From assembly GCA_016281165.1 (NCBI GenBank), contig JAEEIC010000241.1, forward strand, positions 1 to 14,048: a stretch of DNA of 14,048 nucleotides, given 5' to 3'. The notes below the pieces were generated by a model that was given only the letters and a program-made list of their open reading frames with translations, was not told where the DNA came from and ran no database searches. This document shows, one piece after another, positions 5,932-13,012 of the stretch. Positions within the stretch are counted from its first letter, which is position 1. Every line of letters starts with the position of its first letter. The position numbers and the translations under genes were made by a program. This DNA is from Bacillota bacterium. Lineage in GTDB: Bacteria; Bacillota; Clostridia; Peptostreptococcales; Anaerovoracaceae.

Positions 5932-7449
5932 TTACCCTTTGGGTATCGAGCTCATCATCTGCATGGCCCTGTAGAGGTAGGTCACCACGTCGCAGCGGGG
6001 AGCGAGGCCCGTGGGCACGAAGCCGTCCTCCTTGGAGTAGGTGTCCTCAAGCAGGCCGCAGTTCATGGCCCAGTCGCAGGCTTCCTCATACCAGCCGTCG
6101 GCGCCGATGCCGAGAGCCCTGTAGAGGAAGGTCAGGATGTGGGCGTAGGTGCATTGCTTGCCGGGGCTGAAGGTGGTATCAGTGGTCCCCTCGGTGATGC
6201 CGTGGGAGAGGGCCCAGAGCACCGGCTTATAGAAGTAGTCGTTGGGGCTCACATCGGTGAAGGGCTCGTAGAGGTTTTCGGGCTCGGGGCTTCCCATGGC
6301 TCTCCACAGGAAGGTCACCACCTGGCCTCTGGTGCAGAGCTGGAAGGGCATGAACTTGTCCTTGCCGTTGCCGTCGGTGACTCCGGTCTGGTAGGCCCAG
6401 GTCACGGCGCTCTCATAGAAGGCTCCTTCGGGTATGTCGATGAAGGGGTGGTCGGGGGCTCCCTCGGGGCCCTGGGGATAGAGGACGTCTAAGGGAGGCT
6501 GGTCGACGCTGATGGTGTAGGTCACCAGGATGTCTTTTTTATACTCTACGGTGACGGTCTGGGCGCCTATGCCGGTGGCCGTCTCAGGGTAGACCTTGAA
6601 GGCCCTGGGGTCGGTGATGTCCTTAAAGCCCATGCTGGTCCAGAGGCGGCACTTGATCCCCGTCAGGTCGATGAGTTCTCCTATGATGTAGTTCTTCTTG
6701 TCCGGCTCCCGGAGCAGTTCCAGATCCAGGTCTTCTTCGGTCTCATCTCCGTCGAAGTCCATGGCGGGAGGCACGTAGCCCGGGGTCTCCTCGACATCCA
6801 CATCGAAGGAGTCGGAGAAGCTGCCGTATCTTACGGTGACGGTGTCTCTGCCTTCAAAATAGAGGTAGGCGGGCTCCCACGACAGGTCTTCCACAATGAT
6901 GCTGGAGGTGTAGGAACCGTCCTTGTAGTTGATCCTGTAATGTATGCCGGAAAGGTCGACGGGTTCGCCCTGGTTGTAGAGGGTCTTGTCGGGCGCTTTG
7001 GTTATCTCAAAGGATTCGATATCGCCTTCTTCGGGATCCCACTCGATGCCCATGGGCAGCAGCACGCATCTGAAATCCATCCAGCAGGTGCCGTAGCCGT
7101 CGGTAACTTCGCAGCGGTAGATGAATTCCTCCATCATGTGATCCTGGGGGATGCCGAAGATGAGGAAGGCTGTGCCGTCGCCCAGCACTCTGATGTTGCC
7201 GTTCTCATCGTGCTCCAGGGGGACGCCGTCGGGGTCCACTCTGAACCATCTGCATCTGTAGGGACCCTTGGGGCTGTTTACTCCGACCTCGAAGGCAAAT
7301 TCTTCGTCGGGGCTGTAGACTTCGATATCCAGAGGGCTCTCGGCCCAGATGGAGAGGTCGTTGTCGCCGCCGGCGAAGGCGGTCAGGGGGAAGGCCGAAA
7401 CGATCAGCAGAACTGAAAGCAGTATTGCCGTGATCTTGGTTCTCTTCAT
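5932..7449 (-). CDS. Secreted SLH-domain surface protein with Ig-like modules (paralog 1)
   Basis: The protein is 505 residues with a Sec signal peptide (MKRTKI, a hydrophobic core, and AFA cleavage near residue 26). An Ig-like domain follows (about 28-145). Next is a bacterial Ig-like module opening KAPDKTLYNQGEPVDLSG (about 150-225), then a second module with GIKCRLWTSMGF (about 240-326). Three SLH repeats follow (about 330-500), recognisable by FTDVSPNDYFYKPVLWAL and CTRGQVVTFLWRAMG. SLH repeats bind pyruvylated secondary cell-wall polymer, so the protein should be non-covalently anchored at the cell surface. An in-frame ATG exists at 7464, but the AAAGGAG ribosome binding site (7461-7455) lies between the two ATGs, so the start at 7449 is chosen. 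It follows its paralog by 35 bases and is probably co-transcribed. The ligand of the Ig-like modules is unknown. Confidence 0.92.
   Translation of the reverse strand: MKRTKITAILLSVLLIVSAFPLTAFAGGDNDLSIWAESPLDIEVYSPDEEFAFEVGVNSPKGPYRCRWFRVDPDGVPLEHDENGNIRVLGDGTAFLIFGIPQDHMMEEFIYRCEVTDGYGTCWMDFRCVLLPMGIEWDPEEGDIESFEITKAPDKTLYNQGEPVDLSGIHYRINYKDGSYTSSIIVEDLSWEPAYLYFEGRDTVTVRYGSFSDSFDVDVEETPGYVPPAMDFDGDETEEDLDLELLREPDKKNYIIGELIDLTGIKCRLWTSMGFKDITDPRAFKVYPETATGIGAQTVTVEYKKDILVTYTISVDQPPLDVLYPQGPEGAPDHPFIDIPEGAFYESAVTWAYQTGVTDGNGKDKFMPFQLCTRGQVVTFLWRAMGSPEPENLYEPFTDVSPNDYFYKPVLWALSHGITEGTTDTTFSPGKQCTYAHILTFLYRALGIGADGWYEEACDWAMNCGLLEDTYSKEDGFVPTGLAPRCDVVTYLYRAMQMMSSIPKG
6261..6378 (-). repeat. 118-base near-identical tract shared by both SLH genes (copy 1)
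   Basis: It aligns without gaps to 7838-7955 with only four mismatches (about 97% identity). It codes the end of the first SLH repeat and the start of the second. The flanking DNA is much less similar, which suggests local gene conversion or recent recombination. Confidence 0.9.
6611..6657 (-). repeat. 47-base near-identical tract in Ig-like modules (copy 1)
   Basis: It aligns to 8440-8486 with two mismatches and codes the IKCRLWTSMGF region of the Ig-like module. The offset between copies is 1829 bases, unlike the roughly 1570-base offset shared by the rest of the downstream region. Confidence 0.85.
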
Positions 7450-7484
7450 GTTATCTCCTTTCATAGCATTTTATCCGCGCCGTT

Positions 7485-9278
7485 TCACTGTATTGAAGCC
7501 CCGCTCATCATCTGCACGGCCCTGTAGAGGTAGGTGACCACCTCGCAGCGGGGGCAGAAGCCCTGGACGTTGTAGCTTCCGTCCTCGGGATCGACGGTGT
7601 CTTCAAGGAGATCCATGCCTTCTGCCCATCTCAGGGCATCGGCCCACCACTCATTGGTATCCTCGGCTCCGGTGTCGCCGGGTCTTCCGATAGTCCTCCA
7701 CAGGAAGGTGAGGATGTGGGAGCATTTGCACTGGCTGTTCGGGCTGAAGGTGGTTTTGCTCGTTCCGTCGGTGATGCCGCGGGAAACGGCCCAGATCACC
7801 GGCTTATAGAAGTAATCGTTCTCATCCACGTCGTCGAAGGGCTCGTAGAGGTTCTCGGGCTCGGGGCATCCCATGGCTCTCCACAGGAAGGTCACCACCT
7901 GGCCTCTGGTGCATAGCTGGTAGGGCATGAACTTGTCCTTGCCGTTGCCGTCGGTCACCTGGGGATCGGAGCTGTAGGCCCAGTCGACAGCGCCGGCGTA
8001 GTAGGCTTCTTCGGGGACGTCGGTGAAGGGATTGCCGGTCTTGCCGGTGATCAGGGGCAGCTTCGGCTGATCCACGCTGATGTCATAGGTGACAAAGACG
8101 ACGTTCCTGTAGGACACGGTCACGGTCTGAGTCCCGAGGCCGGAGGCATAAGCGGGGGATACTGTGAATTCAGCCGGATCGTCTATGTCTATGAAGCCTA
8201 AAGTGGTGTACAGGCGGCACTTGATGCCGGCAAGGTCGATGGGATCGCCCATGATGTATTCCTTCTTCTTGGGCTCATTGACCAGCTCAAGGTCGACCTC
8301 ATACTCCTGGTCGGTGAAATCGTTGATCATTTCAACGTTTATCTCGTAGCTCACCGCGAAGTGGCCCTTGTACTCGACGCTTACGGTCATGGGGCCCATT
8401 CCGTCGGCGATCTTGGGGAAGGTCACGAATTCGGAAGGATCGGTGATGTCCCTGAAGCCCATGCTGGTCCAGAGGCGGCACTTGATGCCGCTAAGATCGA
8501 TCTCCTCGCCGGCATAGTAGTTAAGCTTGTCGGGGGCCTCAAGGAGCTCCAGATCCACGTCATATTCCTCGTCGGCGGCGTAATCGCCGGGAACGAAGCC
8601 CTCGACCTTGTTTACGGTCACGGTGAATCTGTCGGACGCTCCGTTATAGTTCACCGAGACGACCTGGGTGCCGTAATCGTTGAGCACGGCGGGCTGCCAG
8701 GTCAGGTTTCCCGCCGAACTGTTGTCCATCACGTAGACCCCGGCGTGCCCGCCGTCCGCGTAGTAGATATCGTAGGAAAGGCCGGAAAGGTCCACCGCTT
8801 CGCCCTGGTTGTAGACCTGCTTGTCGGGAAGCTTGTCTATTGCGATGCGGTCTACGGGGCCTTCATAGTCATCCTCATAGCCGATGGGGTAGAGGATGCA
8901 GTTGAAATCGACGTACGCGTTTTCGCTGCCGTCCGTTGCCATGCAGCGATAGTATAGGCGCTCGTTCATCTTCTCGTCGGGTATATTGTGCATGTAGAGG
9001 GCCTGACCGTATCCGATTATTACGGGCTCGCCGTTGTCCCTGAGGTCGACGGGCCTGCCGTTGGCGTCGATCCGGTACCAGTAATAGCGCACATCGCCCG
9101 CGGCGTTCTTGGGCTCCACCTCAAATGCAAAGCTTTCTGAGGAGCTGTAGACCACCACTTCCTCTTCGGTGACTCTCTGCAGCCAGAAAGAGCCGCCGCC
9201 GGCGAAGGCGGTCAGCGGAAAGGCCGAGACCGCCAGCAGGACTGCCAGCAGCACTGCCGTAAGTTTTTTTCCCTTCAT
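7485..9278 (-). CDS. Secreted SLH-domain surface protein with an extra Ig-like module (paralog 2)
   Basis: The protein is 597 residues and co-linear with its downstream paralog. A signal peptide ends AFA-GG (about residue 26), and an N-terminal Ig-like domain follows (about 28-145). A bacterial Ig-like module opens KLPDKQVYNQGEAVDLSG (about 145-235). Two successive 87-residue modules come next (about 240-326 and 327-413), with GIKCRLWTSMGF and GIKCRLYTTLGF. Three SLH repeats end the protein (about 415-590), with CTRGQVVTFLWRAMG and CSHILTFLWRTIG. The role inferred is a cell-wall-anchored surface or adhesive protein. The start is set by AAAGGAG six bases upstream. It is first gene of the two-gene SLH unit and is transcribed divergently from the lipoprotein protease. 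Cysteines are unusually frequent for an exported Gram-positive protein (about ten). Confidence 0.92.
   Translation of the reverse strand: MKGKKLTAVLLAVLLAVSAFPLTAFAGGGSFWLQRVTEEEVVVYSSSESFAFEVEPKNAAGDVRYYWYRIDANGRPVDLRDNGEPVIIGYGQALYMHNIPDEKMNERLYYRCMATDGSENAYVDFNCILYPIGYEDDYEGPVDRIAIDKLPDKQVYNQGEAVDLSGLSYDIYYADGGHAGVYVMDNSSAGNLTWQPAVLNDYGTQVVSVNYNGASDRFTVTVNKVEGFVPGDYAADEEYDVDLELLEAPDKLNYYAGEEIDLSGIKCRLWTSMGFRDITDPSEFVTFPKIADGMGPMTVSVEYKGHFAVSYEINVEMINDFTDQEYEVDLELVNEPKKKEYIMGDPIDLAGIKCRLYTTLGFIDIDDPAEFTVSPAYASGLGTQTVTVSYRNVVFVTYDISVDQPKLPLITGKTGNPFTDVPEEAYYAGAVDWAYSSDPQVTDGNGKDKFMPYQLCTRGQVVTFLWRAMGCPEPENLYEPFDDVDENDYFYKPVIWAVSRGITDGTSKTTFSPNSQCKCSHILTFLWRTIGRPGDTGAEDTNEWWADALRWAEGMDLLEDTVDPEDGSYNVQGFCPRCEVVTYLYRAVQMMSGASIQ
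7838..7955 (-). repeat. 118-base near-identical tract shared by both SLH genes (copy 2)
   Basis: This is the partner of 6261-6378, with four mismatches. It lies in direct orientation 1577 bases away, so recombination between the copies would delete the segment between them and fuse the two genes in frame. Confidence 0.9.
8440..8486 (-). repeat. 47-base near-identical tract in Ig-like modules (copy 2)
   Basis: This is the partner of 6611-6657, with two mismatches. It lies in the first of the two 87-residue modules of the longer SLH protein. Confidence 0.85.
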
Positions 9279-9312
9279 TTCTTCTCCTTTCTTTTTAACG
9301 GTCTTCGACCCG

Positions 9313-9332
9313 GGAGGACTCGGTCATCCTCC
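9313..9332 (-). promoter_or_regulatory. Leader hairpin upstream of the SLH genes
   Basis: GGAGGA and TCCTCC form a perfect 6-base inverted repeat with an 8-base loop inside the predicted 5' leader of the SLH transcript, about 35 bases before the start codon. It could affect mRNA stability or start-site access; no known riboswitch class is recognised. Confidence 0.3.
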
Positions 9333-9364
9333 GCGGTCATCCGACCTGATATTCTCACACCTAC

Positions 9365-9393
9365 ATTTTGACATCAGCGGGGGAGGATGTAAA
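9365..9393 (-). promoter_or_regulatory. Probable promoter of the SLH gene pair
   Basis: On the minus strand TTTACA (9393-9388) and CAAAAT (9370-9365) are 17 bases apart, and TGT directly precedes the -10, giving an extended -10. A GGATG/CATCC inverted repeat (9385-9399) overlaps the -35. Transcription would start near 9358 and give a leader of about 80 bases. Confidence 0.45.
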
Positions 9394-9436
9394 GCATCCG
9401 CGGGCAAAAAAACGCGCTGAGACGCAATCTTAATAT

Positions 9437-9463
9437 TGTGAATGAAAATATTTTTATATCACA
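9437..9463. promoter_or_regulatory. AT-rich dyad, possible operator
   Basis: A TGTGA arm and a TCACA arm flank a perfect AAAATATTTT palindrome (9445-9454), offset from exact symmetry by one base. It lies between the two divergent promoters. The arm spacing is far too wide for a CRP site. A protein-binding role is inference only. Confidence 0.3.
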
Positions 9464-9518
9464 TTTAATAATATCGAAGCATGCGATCGTGAACAGCGAT
9501 GTTTCGCGCTCCCCGGCT

Positions 9519-9547
9519 TTGACTCCCGGCTCCGTTTCGGATAAAAT
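9519..9547 (+). promoter_or_regulatory. Promoter of the lipoprotein protease gene
   Basis: TTGACT (9519-9524) and TAAAAT (9542-9547) are separated by 17 bases; each matches five of six consensus positions. Transcription would begin near 9554, which rules out the upstream ATG at 9438 and supports a start at 9606 or 9612. Confidence 0.7.
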
Positions 9548-9605
9548 ATCTGCAGTGACCTGTGACGGGAGAAACAGTTTCAAGCTCCGGCCGGGCGCTG
9601 AAAGA

Positions 9606-11216
9606 ATGATCATGCAGAAAATAAAAAAGATAACAGCATATATGCTCGCGGCGGCCCTCGCCTTTTCTCTCGCGGCTTGCGGAGGCAGCAGTCCGGCGGC
9701 GCAGACGCCGGCTCCCCCGAACGCTTCCGCTCAGACGGCTAAGGCGCAGCCTCAGGAAGACCTTGTGCCCGCGCCCCTTTCGGCGGGATCCTACCTCGCG
9801 GATGAGAGCGATAAAAGGAGCCGGACGCCGGCGGAGCTCTACCTGTTCGGCGGCGGATGCGGCCTGATGGTGATGGGAAACGTCATGTACGGCGCCTCCT
9901 GGAGCGAAGACAGTCTTGAGATCGAAGGGAGGTCTGTAGCCTTCAGCTGCGAAAAGGACAGGGCGGAGAGCGCCGCCCATCACGATCCGGTCCTGAGCTT
10001 TTCCTTTAACGGCGCCGGCCTGAGGCTGAGATATGACTCTGAGATCAACGGCGCGGAGCTGGGGATGAGGGATCAGTTTAACGGCGAATACGTCGGCAGA
10101 TACCTCGGCGAAGACGGAACGGAGGCCGTATTCAACGAGGACGGCAGCGCTTTACTGACCGCCGGATCCGAAGAGACGCCCTTCTTCTGGGGGACCTACT
10201 ATCTGGCGGACGCCTTCTGCGTGACCGGCAGCTATCTCAGCGGGCTGGAGCGCACGGACAGCGGGATCAGGTTCTCGACAGATGAGAGTAATGTATACGA
10301 GCTCGAATCGGAGGCGGAGGTCCAAAGGAGGGCGGAAGAGGCGCGGGAAGCGGAGAAAAAGGAACGGGAGAAGGTGCTGACGGCCCATTACTACCCTTAC
10401 GGGAACGCGGCCAGGCTCTCGGGCAGGATAGTGATATTCTCGATCTTCCCCAGCGGCCCCGACTACAGCTGGGATCTCGCGGCGGAAAGCGATCAAAAGC
10501 TCAGGGATAAATGCCTTAAAGACCTTTCCTCCGCGGTCTCCTTTCTGGAGCAAAAGTGCGCCGGATACGGAAGCGAAGTCGAGTTCCTCTACGACTGGGA
10601 TGAGGATCCCGGGCTGGCAGCCGTTTGCGAAAGCGAGTATCCCGTGGCTCTTAAAGACGAACAGGCAGAAAAGAAGTCGCACGCTCCCCTGGCCAGATCT
10701 TTGGCCGATACTCCCGAGCTCAAGGAAAAGTATCAGGCGGACAGCGTCATCTATCTTTATTTCGTGAACTCCGATTACTCAAATACCACCAATCCCCACG
10801 CTCACAGCTTCGACGCCCGTGACATCATCGCTGGAAACTTGATGATCAACGATCTGGTCGAATACGCTGTGATCAACCTCAAATATCACCAGGTGCAGGA
10901 TGAGAACGGCAGCAGGGTCGAAGAGGCTGATTTCACCGCCGGCGATATCGTCATCGCCCACGAGATGCTCCACCTGTTCGGGGCGCCGGATCTTTACGCC
11001 GGCGGGGAGCAGGGGATATCCCGGGAATACGCCGACCATCTGCTCGATATAAAATCGAAGGATATAATGCTGGCCGGCTACGCGGGCGCGTCAAAGCTGA
11101 GCCAGTTCACCCTTTCGGAGATATCGGCCTATTACCTGGGGCTCGCGGACCATTGCGGCGACGTGGAAAAGTACGGCCTCAGGGTCAGTCAGTACGAAAG
11201 CCTCAAGAAAAATTAG
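9606..11216 (+). CDS. Lipoprotein with metzincin-like zinc metalloprotease domain
   Basis: The protein is 536 residues. A lipoprotein signal peptide (MIMQKIKKI, then a hydrophobic stretch) ends in the lipobox LAAC, with Cys25 as the predicted lipidated residue. A low-complexity Ala/Pro/Gln linker follows. Residues about 60-240 look beta-rich with a YVGRYLGEDGTEAVFNEDGS segment, and a charged helical stretch spans about 240-260. The C-terminal part carries HEMLHLFGAPD (residues 452-462), the HExxHxxGxxD zinc-binding and catalytic signature, and DIM at 486-488 as a candidate Met-turn 26 residues later. The combination fits a metzincin-like peptidase with aspartate as third ligand, as in snapalysin-type enzymes. 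It should act on the outer face of the membrane; the substrate is unknown. The start could be ATG 9606 or 9612; neither has a strong ribosome binding site, but both lie about 55 bases after a good promoter. It is divergent from the SLH genes. Confidence 0.85.
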   Translation: MIMQKIKKITAYMLAAALAFSLAACGGSSPAAQTPAPPNASAQTAKAQPQEDLVPAPLSAGSYLADESDKRSRTPAELYLFGGGCGLMVMGNVMYGASWSEDSLEIEGRSVAFSCEKDRAESAAHHDPVLSFSFNGAGLRLRYDSEINGAELGMRDQFNGEYVGRYLGEDGTEAVFNEDGSALLTAGSEETPFFWGTYYLADAFCVTGSYLSGLERTDSGIRFSTDESNVYELESEAEVQRRAEEAREAEKKEREKVLTAHYYPYGNAARLSGRIVIFSIFPSGPDYSWDLAAESDQKLRDKCLKDLSSAVSFLEQKCAGYGSEVEFLYDWDEDPGLAAVCESEYPVALKDEQAEKKSHAPLARSLADTPELKEKYQADSVIYLYFVNSDYSNTTNPHAHSFDARDIIAGNLMINDLVEYAVINLKYHQVQDENGSRVEEADFTAGDIVIAHEMLHLFGAPDLYAGGEQGISREYADHLLDIKSKDIMLAGYAGASKLSQFTLSEISAYYLGLADHCGDVEKYGLRVSQYESLKKN

Positions 11217-11302
11217 CCCTTATCCTGGCTTCATGGGGAAGACCCGGATCTTTCCGCCCGGCTGCTTCAGCGCGGTGGCGTGCCGATTTGCGGGAGTAAA
11301 CA

Positions 11303-11331
11303 TTGAGCCCTGTTGGGTAAAATGATAAAAT
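11303..11331 (+). promoter_or_regulatory. Promoter of hutH with flanking dyad
   Basis: TTGAGC (11303-11308) and TAAAAT (11326-11331) are 17 bases apart, and TGA directly precedes the -10 (extended -10). A 7-base inverted repeat, AAAATGA (11319-11325) and TCATTTT (11349-11355), brackets the -10 and the predicted start near 11338, a position suited to an operator. An AAGGAG ribosome binding site follows at 11361-11366. Confidence 0.65.
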
Positions 11332-11374
11332 TATTTCAGTTAGTTTTGTCATTTTCTCACAAGGAGCGTAAAAA

Positions 11375-12940
11375 ATGCGAGATATCAGAAAGATAGATAA
11401 AGTGGTCGTCGACGGCTTCAGCCTGGATCTTGAGAGCTTCGTAAGCGTGGCGAGAGGGTTTGCGAGGGTGGAGCTGGCGGCCTCGGCGAGAAAAGAGCTT
11501 GAACGCTCTCGGGCACTGATCGAAAAGATCGCGGACGAAAAGAGGGTCGCCTACGGCATCACCACCGGTTTCGGAGACTTCGCCAGCGTGGCCGTCCCCG
11601 AGGAGATGACGAACCGGCTCTCGACCAATCTGGTGCTCAGCCACTGCGTCGGCACCGGCGATCCCTACAGGACCGACCAGGTGAGGGGCATGATGCTCCT
11701 TCGGGCCAACGCCCTCTGCGCCGGCATCAGCGGGGTGCGCCCCGTGATAGTGGAGATGCTCCTTGAGATGCTCAATAAGGGCGTGACTCCGGTCGTTCCC
11801 CAGAAGGGCTCTTTGGGAGCCAGCGGCGATCTCGCCCCACTCTCCCACATGGGGCTGGTGCTTCTGGGGCTCGGAGAAGCCGAGTACGAAGGGCGCGTGA
11901 TGAAGGGAAAAGAGGCCATGGAGGCTGCCGGCATCCCCGTCCTCGCCAGCCTTGCCGCCAAGGAGGGCCTGGGGATCACCAACGGGACCTGCGCCATGAC
12001 CTCGGTGGGGGCTCTCAATCTTTACGACACCATGAACGCGGCGCTTACCGCCGACCTCGTCGCCTCCATGACTCTGACGGTTTTGGGAGGGCAGCTCAAC
12101 GCCTTCCAGGACAGGGTCCACAGGGCGAGGGGCCAGAAGGGCCAGATAAAGGCCGCCGAGAACATAAGAAGACTGACGGAAGGCTGCGGGATGCTTGAAA
12201 ATTCAAAGGGTCTGAGGGTGCAGGACGCCTACGCCCTAAGGTGCGTCCCCCAGGTCCACGGAGCCGTAAGGGACGCCCTGGATTTCGTGAAAGAGAAGAT
12301 AGAGATCGAGCTCAACGCGGTCACCGACAACCCGCTGATCTTCCCCGAAGGCGAAGAGGTCGTATCCGGCGGAAACTTCCACGGCGAACCCATCGCCATC
12401 CCCTGCGATCTTCTGGGCATCGCCTGCTCGGAGCTCGCTTCGATCTCGGAGCGCCGAACCGAGCGCATGGTCAACGCCGATCTTTCCAACGGCCTTACCC
12501 CCTTCCTCACCACAGAGGCAGGGGTCAACAGCGGCTTCATGATCGTGCAGTACAGCGCGGCTTCGATGGTCTCGGAGAACAAGGTCCTGGCCCATCCCGC
12601 CTGCGTCGACAGCATACCCTCGTCGGCCAACCAGGAGGATTTCGTCTCCATGGGCACCACGGCGGCGAGAAAAGCGGGCTGGATACTCGAGAATACCAGG
12701 TCGGTGCTGGCCTACGAGCTTCTCACCGCCTGCCAGGCCGTCGATATCAGGAGGATGGTGGGAGACCTGGGGCAGGGCATATCGCCCGCGGCGCAAAAGG
12801 TCTGGGAGCACGTGAGAGAAAAGGTCGCCTTCTACGACAAGGACAGGGAGATCGCCCCCGACATCAAGGCGGTCGAAGCGATCGTCAGGAGCGACGAGCT
12901 CCTGGATATAGTGCACGGATTCTTCCCGGACATGGAGTGA
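11375..12940 (+). CDS. hutH: Histidine ammonia-lyase
   Basis: HutH removes ammonia from L-histidine to give trans-urocanate, the first step of histidine degradation, in the cytosol as a homotetramer. At 521 residues it is slightly longer than the typical 505-510. The MIO prosthetic group forms from Ala149-Ser150-Gly151 in LGASGDLAPLSHMG. The catalytic tyrosine is Tyr60 in VAYGITTGFGDFA. The residues that set substrate choice, Ser89-His90 in NLVLSHCVGTGDPY, are the histidine type and not the phenylalanine (FL) or tyrosine (HL) type, so the enzyme should use histidine. NLSNGLTPFL-like (ADLSNGLTPFL) and SIPSSANQEDFVSMG are also conserved. The start has AAGGAG eight bases upstream and a good extended -10 promoter. 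The 72-base gap before the next + gene has no + strand terminator. Confidence 0.96.
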   Translation: MRDIRKIDKVVVDGFSLDLESFVSVARGFARVELAASARKELERSRALIEKIADEKRVAYGITTGFGDFASVAVPEEMTNRLSTNLVLSHCVGTGDPYRTDQVRGMMLLRANALCAGISGVRPVIVEMLLEMLNKGVTPVVPQKGSLGASGDLAPLSHMGLVLLGLGEAEYEGRVMKGKEAMEAAGIPVLASLAAKEGLGITNGTCAMTSVGALNLYDTMNAALTADLVASMTLTVLGGQLNAFQDRVHRARGQKGQIKAAENIRRLTEGCGMLENSKGLRVQDAYALRCVPQVHGAVRDALDFVKEKIEIELNAVTDNPLIFPEGEEVVSGGNFHGEPIAIPCDLLGIACSELASISERRTERMVNADLSNGLTPFLTTEAGVNSGFMIVQYSAASMVSENKVLAHPACVDSIPSSANQEDFVSMGTTAARKAGWILENTRSVLAYELLTACQAVDIRRMVGDLGQGISPAAQKVWEHVREKVAFYDKDREIAPDIKAVEAIVRSDELLDIVHGFFPDME

Positions 12941-12968
12941 CGCCTCAAAGTCCGGCTGATCGTTATCA

Positions 12969-12991
12969 TAAAAAAGACCCGCCGCGGCGGG
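12969..12991 (-). terminator. Minus-strand terminator for the YerC-like transcript
   Basis: CCCGCCGCGGCGGG (12978-12991) is a perfect 14-base palindrome that folds as a 5-base GC stem with a CGCG loop. On the minus strand it is followed by TCTTTTTTAT; on the + strand it is followed by purines. It therefore terminates leftward transcription, most likely that of the YerC-like gene ending at 13257. Confidence 0.55.
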
Positions 12992-13012
12992 GAGCGAAAG
13001 AGAGGGCTTGCG

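Larger units (their letters stand above)
9279..9605. other. Divergent intergenic region between SLH pair and lipoprotein protease
   Basis: These 327 bases contain no convincing gene. They hold a minus-strand promoter for the SLH pair (9365-9393) with a leader hairpin, an AT-rich dyad at 9437-9463, and a + strand promoter for the lipoprotein gene (9519-9547). The in-frame ATG at 9438 lies upstream of that + promoter and is unlikely to be a start. Confidence 0.7.

Noticed and set aside
7450..7464. Upstream ATG at 7464 for the first SLH gene
   Set aside because: The AAAGGAG ribosome binding site lies between this ATG and the one at 7449, so the later ATG is the start.
9437..9463. TGTGA...TCACA considered as a CRP/FNR-type site
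   Set aside because: The arms are about 17 bases apart instead of 6, which does not fit that family.
9438..9605. Longer N-terminus for the lipoprotein starting at 9438
   Set aside because: A good promoter at 9519-9547 lies downstream of it, and a start at 9606 or 9612 places the lipoprotein signal peptide at the N-terminus.
11233..11260. Imperfect hairpin after the lipoprotein gene (GGGAAGA with TCTTTCC)
   Set aside because: It contains a wobble pair and has no T tract on the + strand, so it is not supported as a terminator.
11357..12121. 254-codon minus-strand frame opposite hutH
   Set aside because: It is a shadow of hutH, whose motifs and promoter are clear on the + strand.
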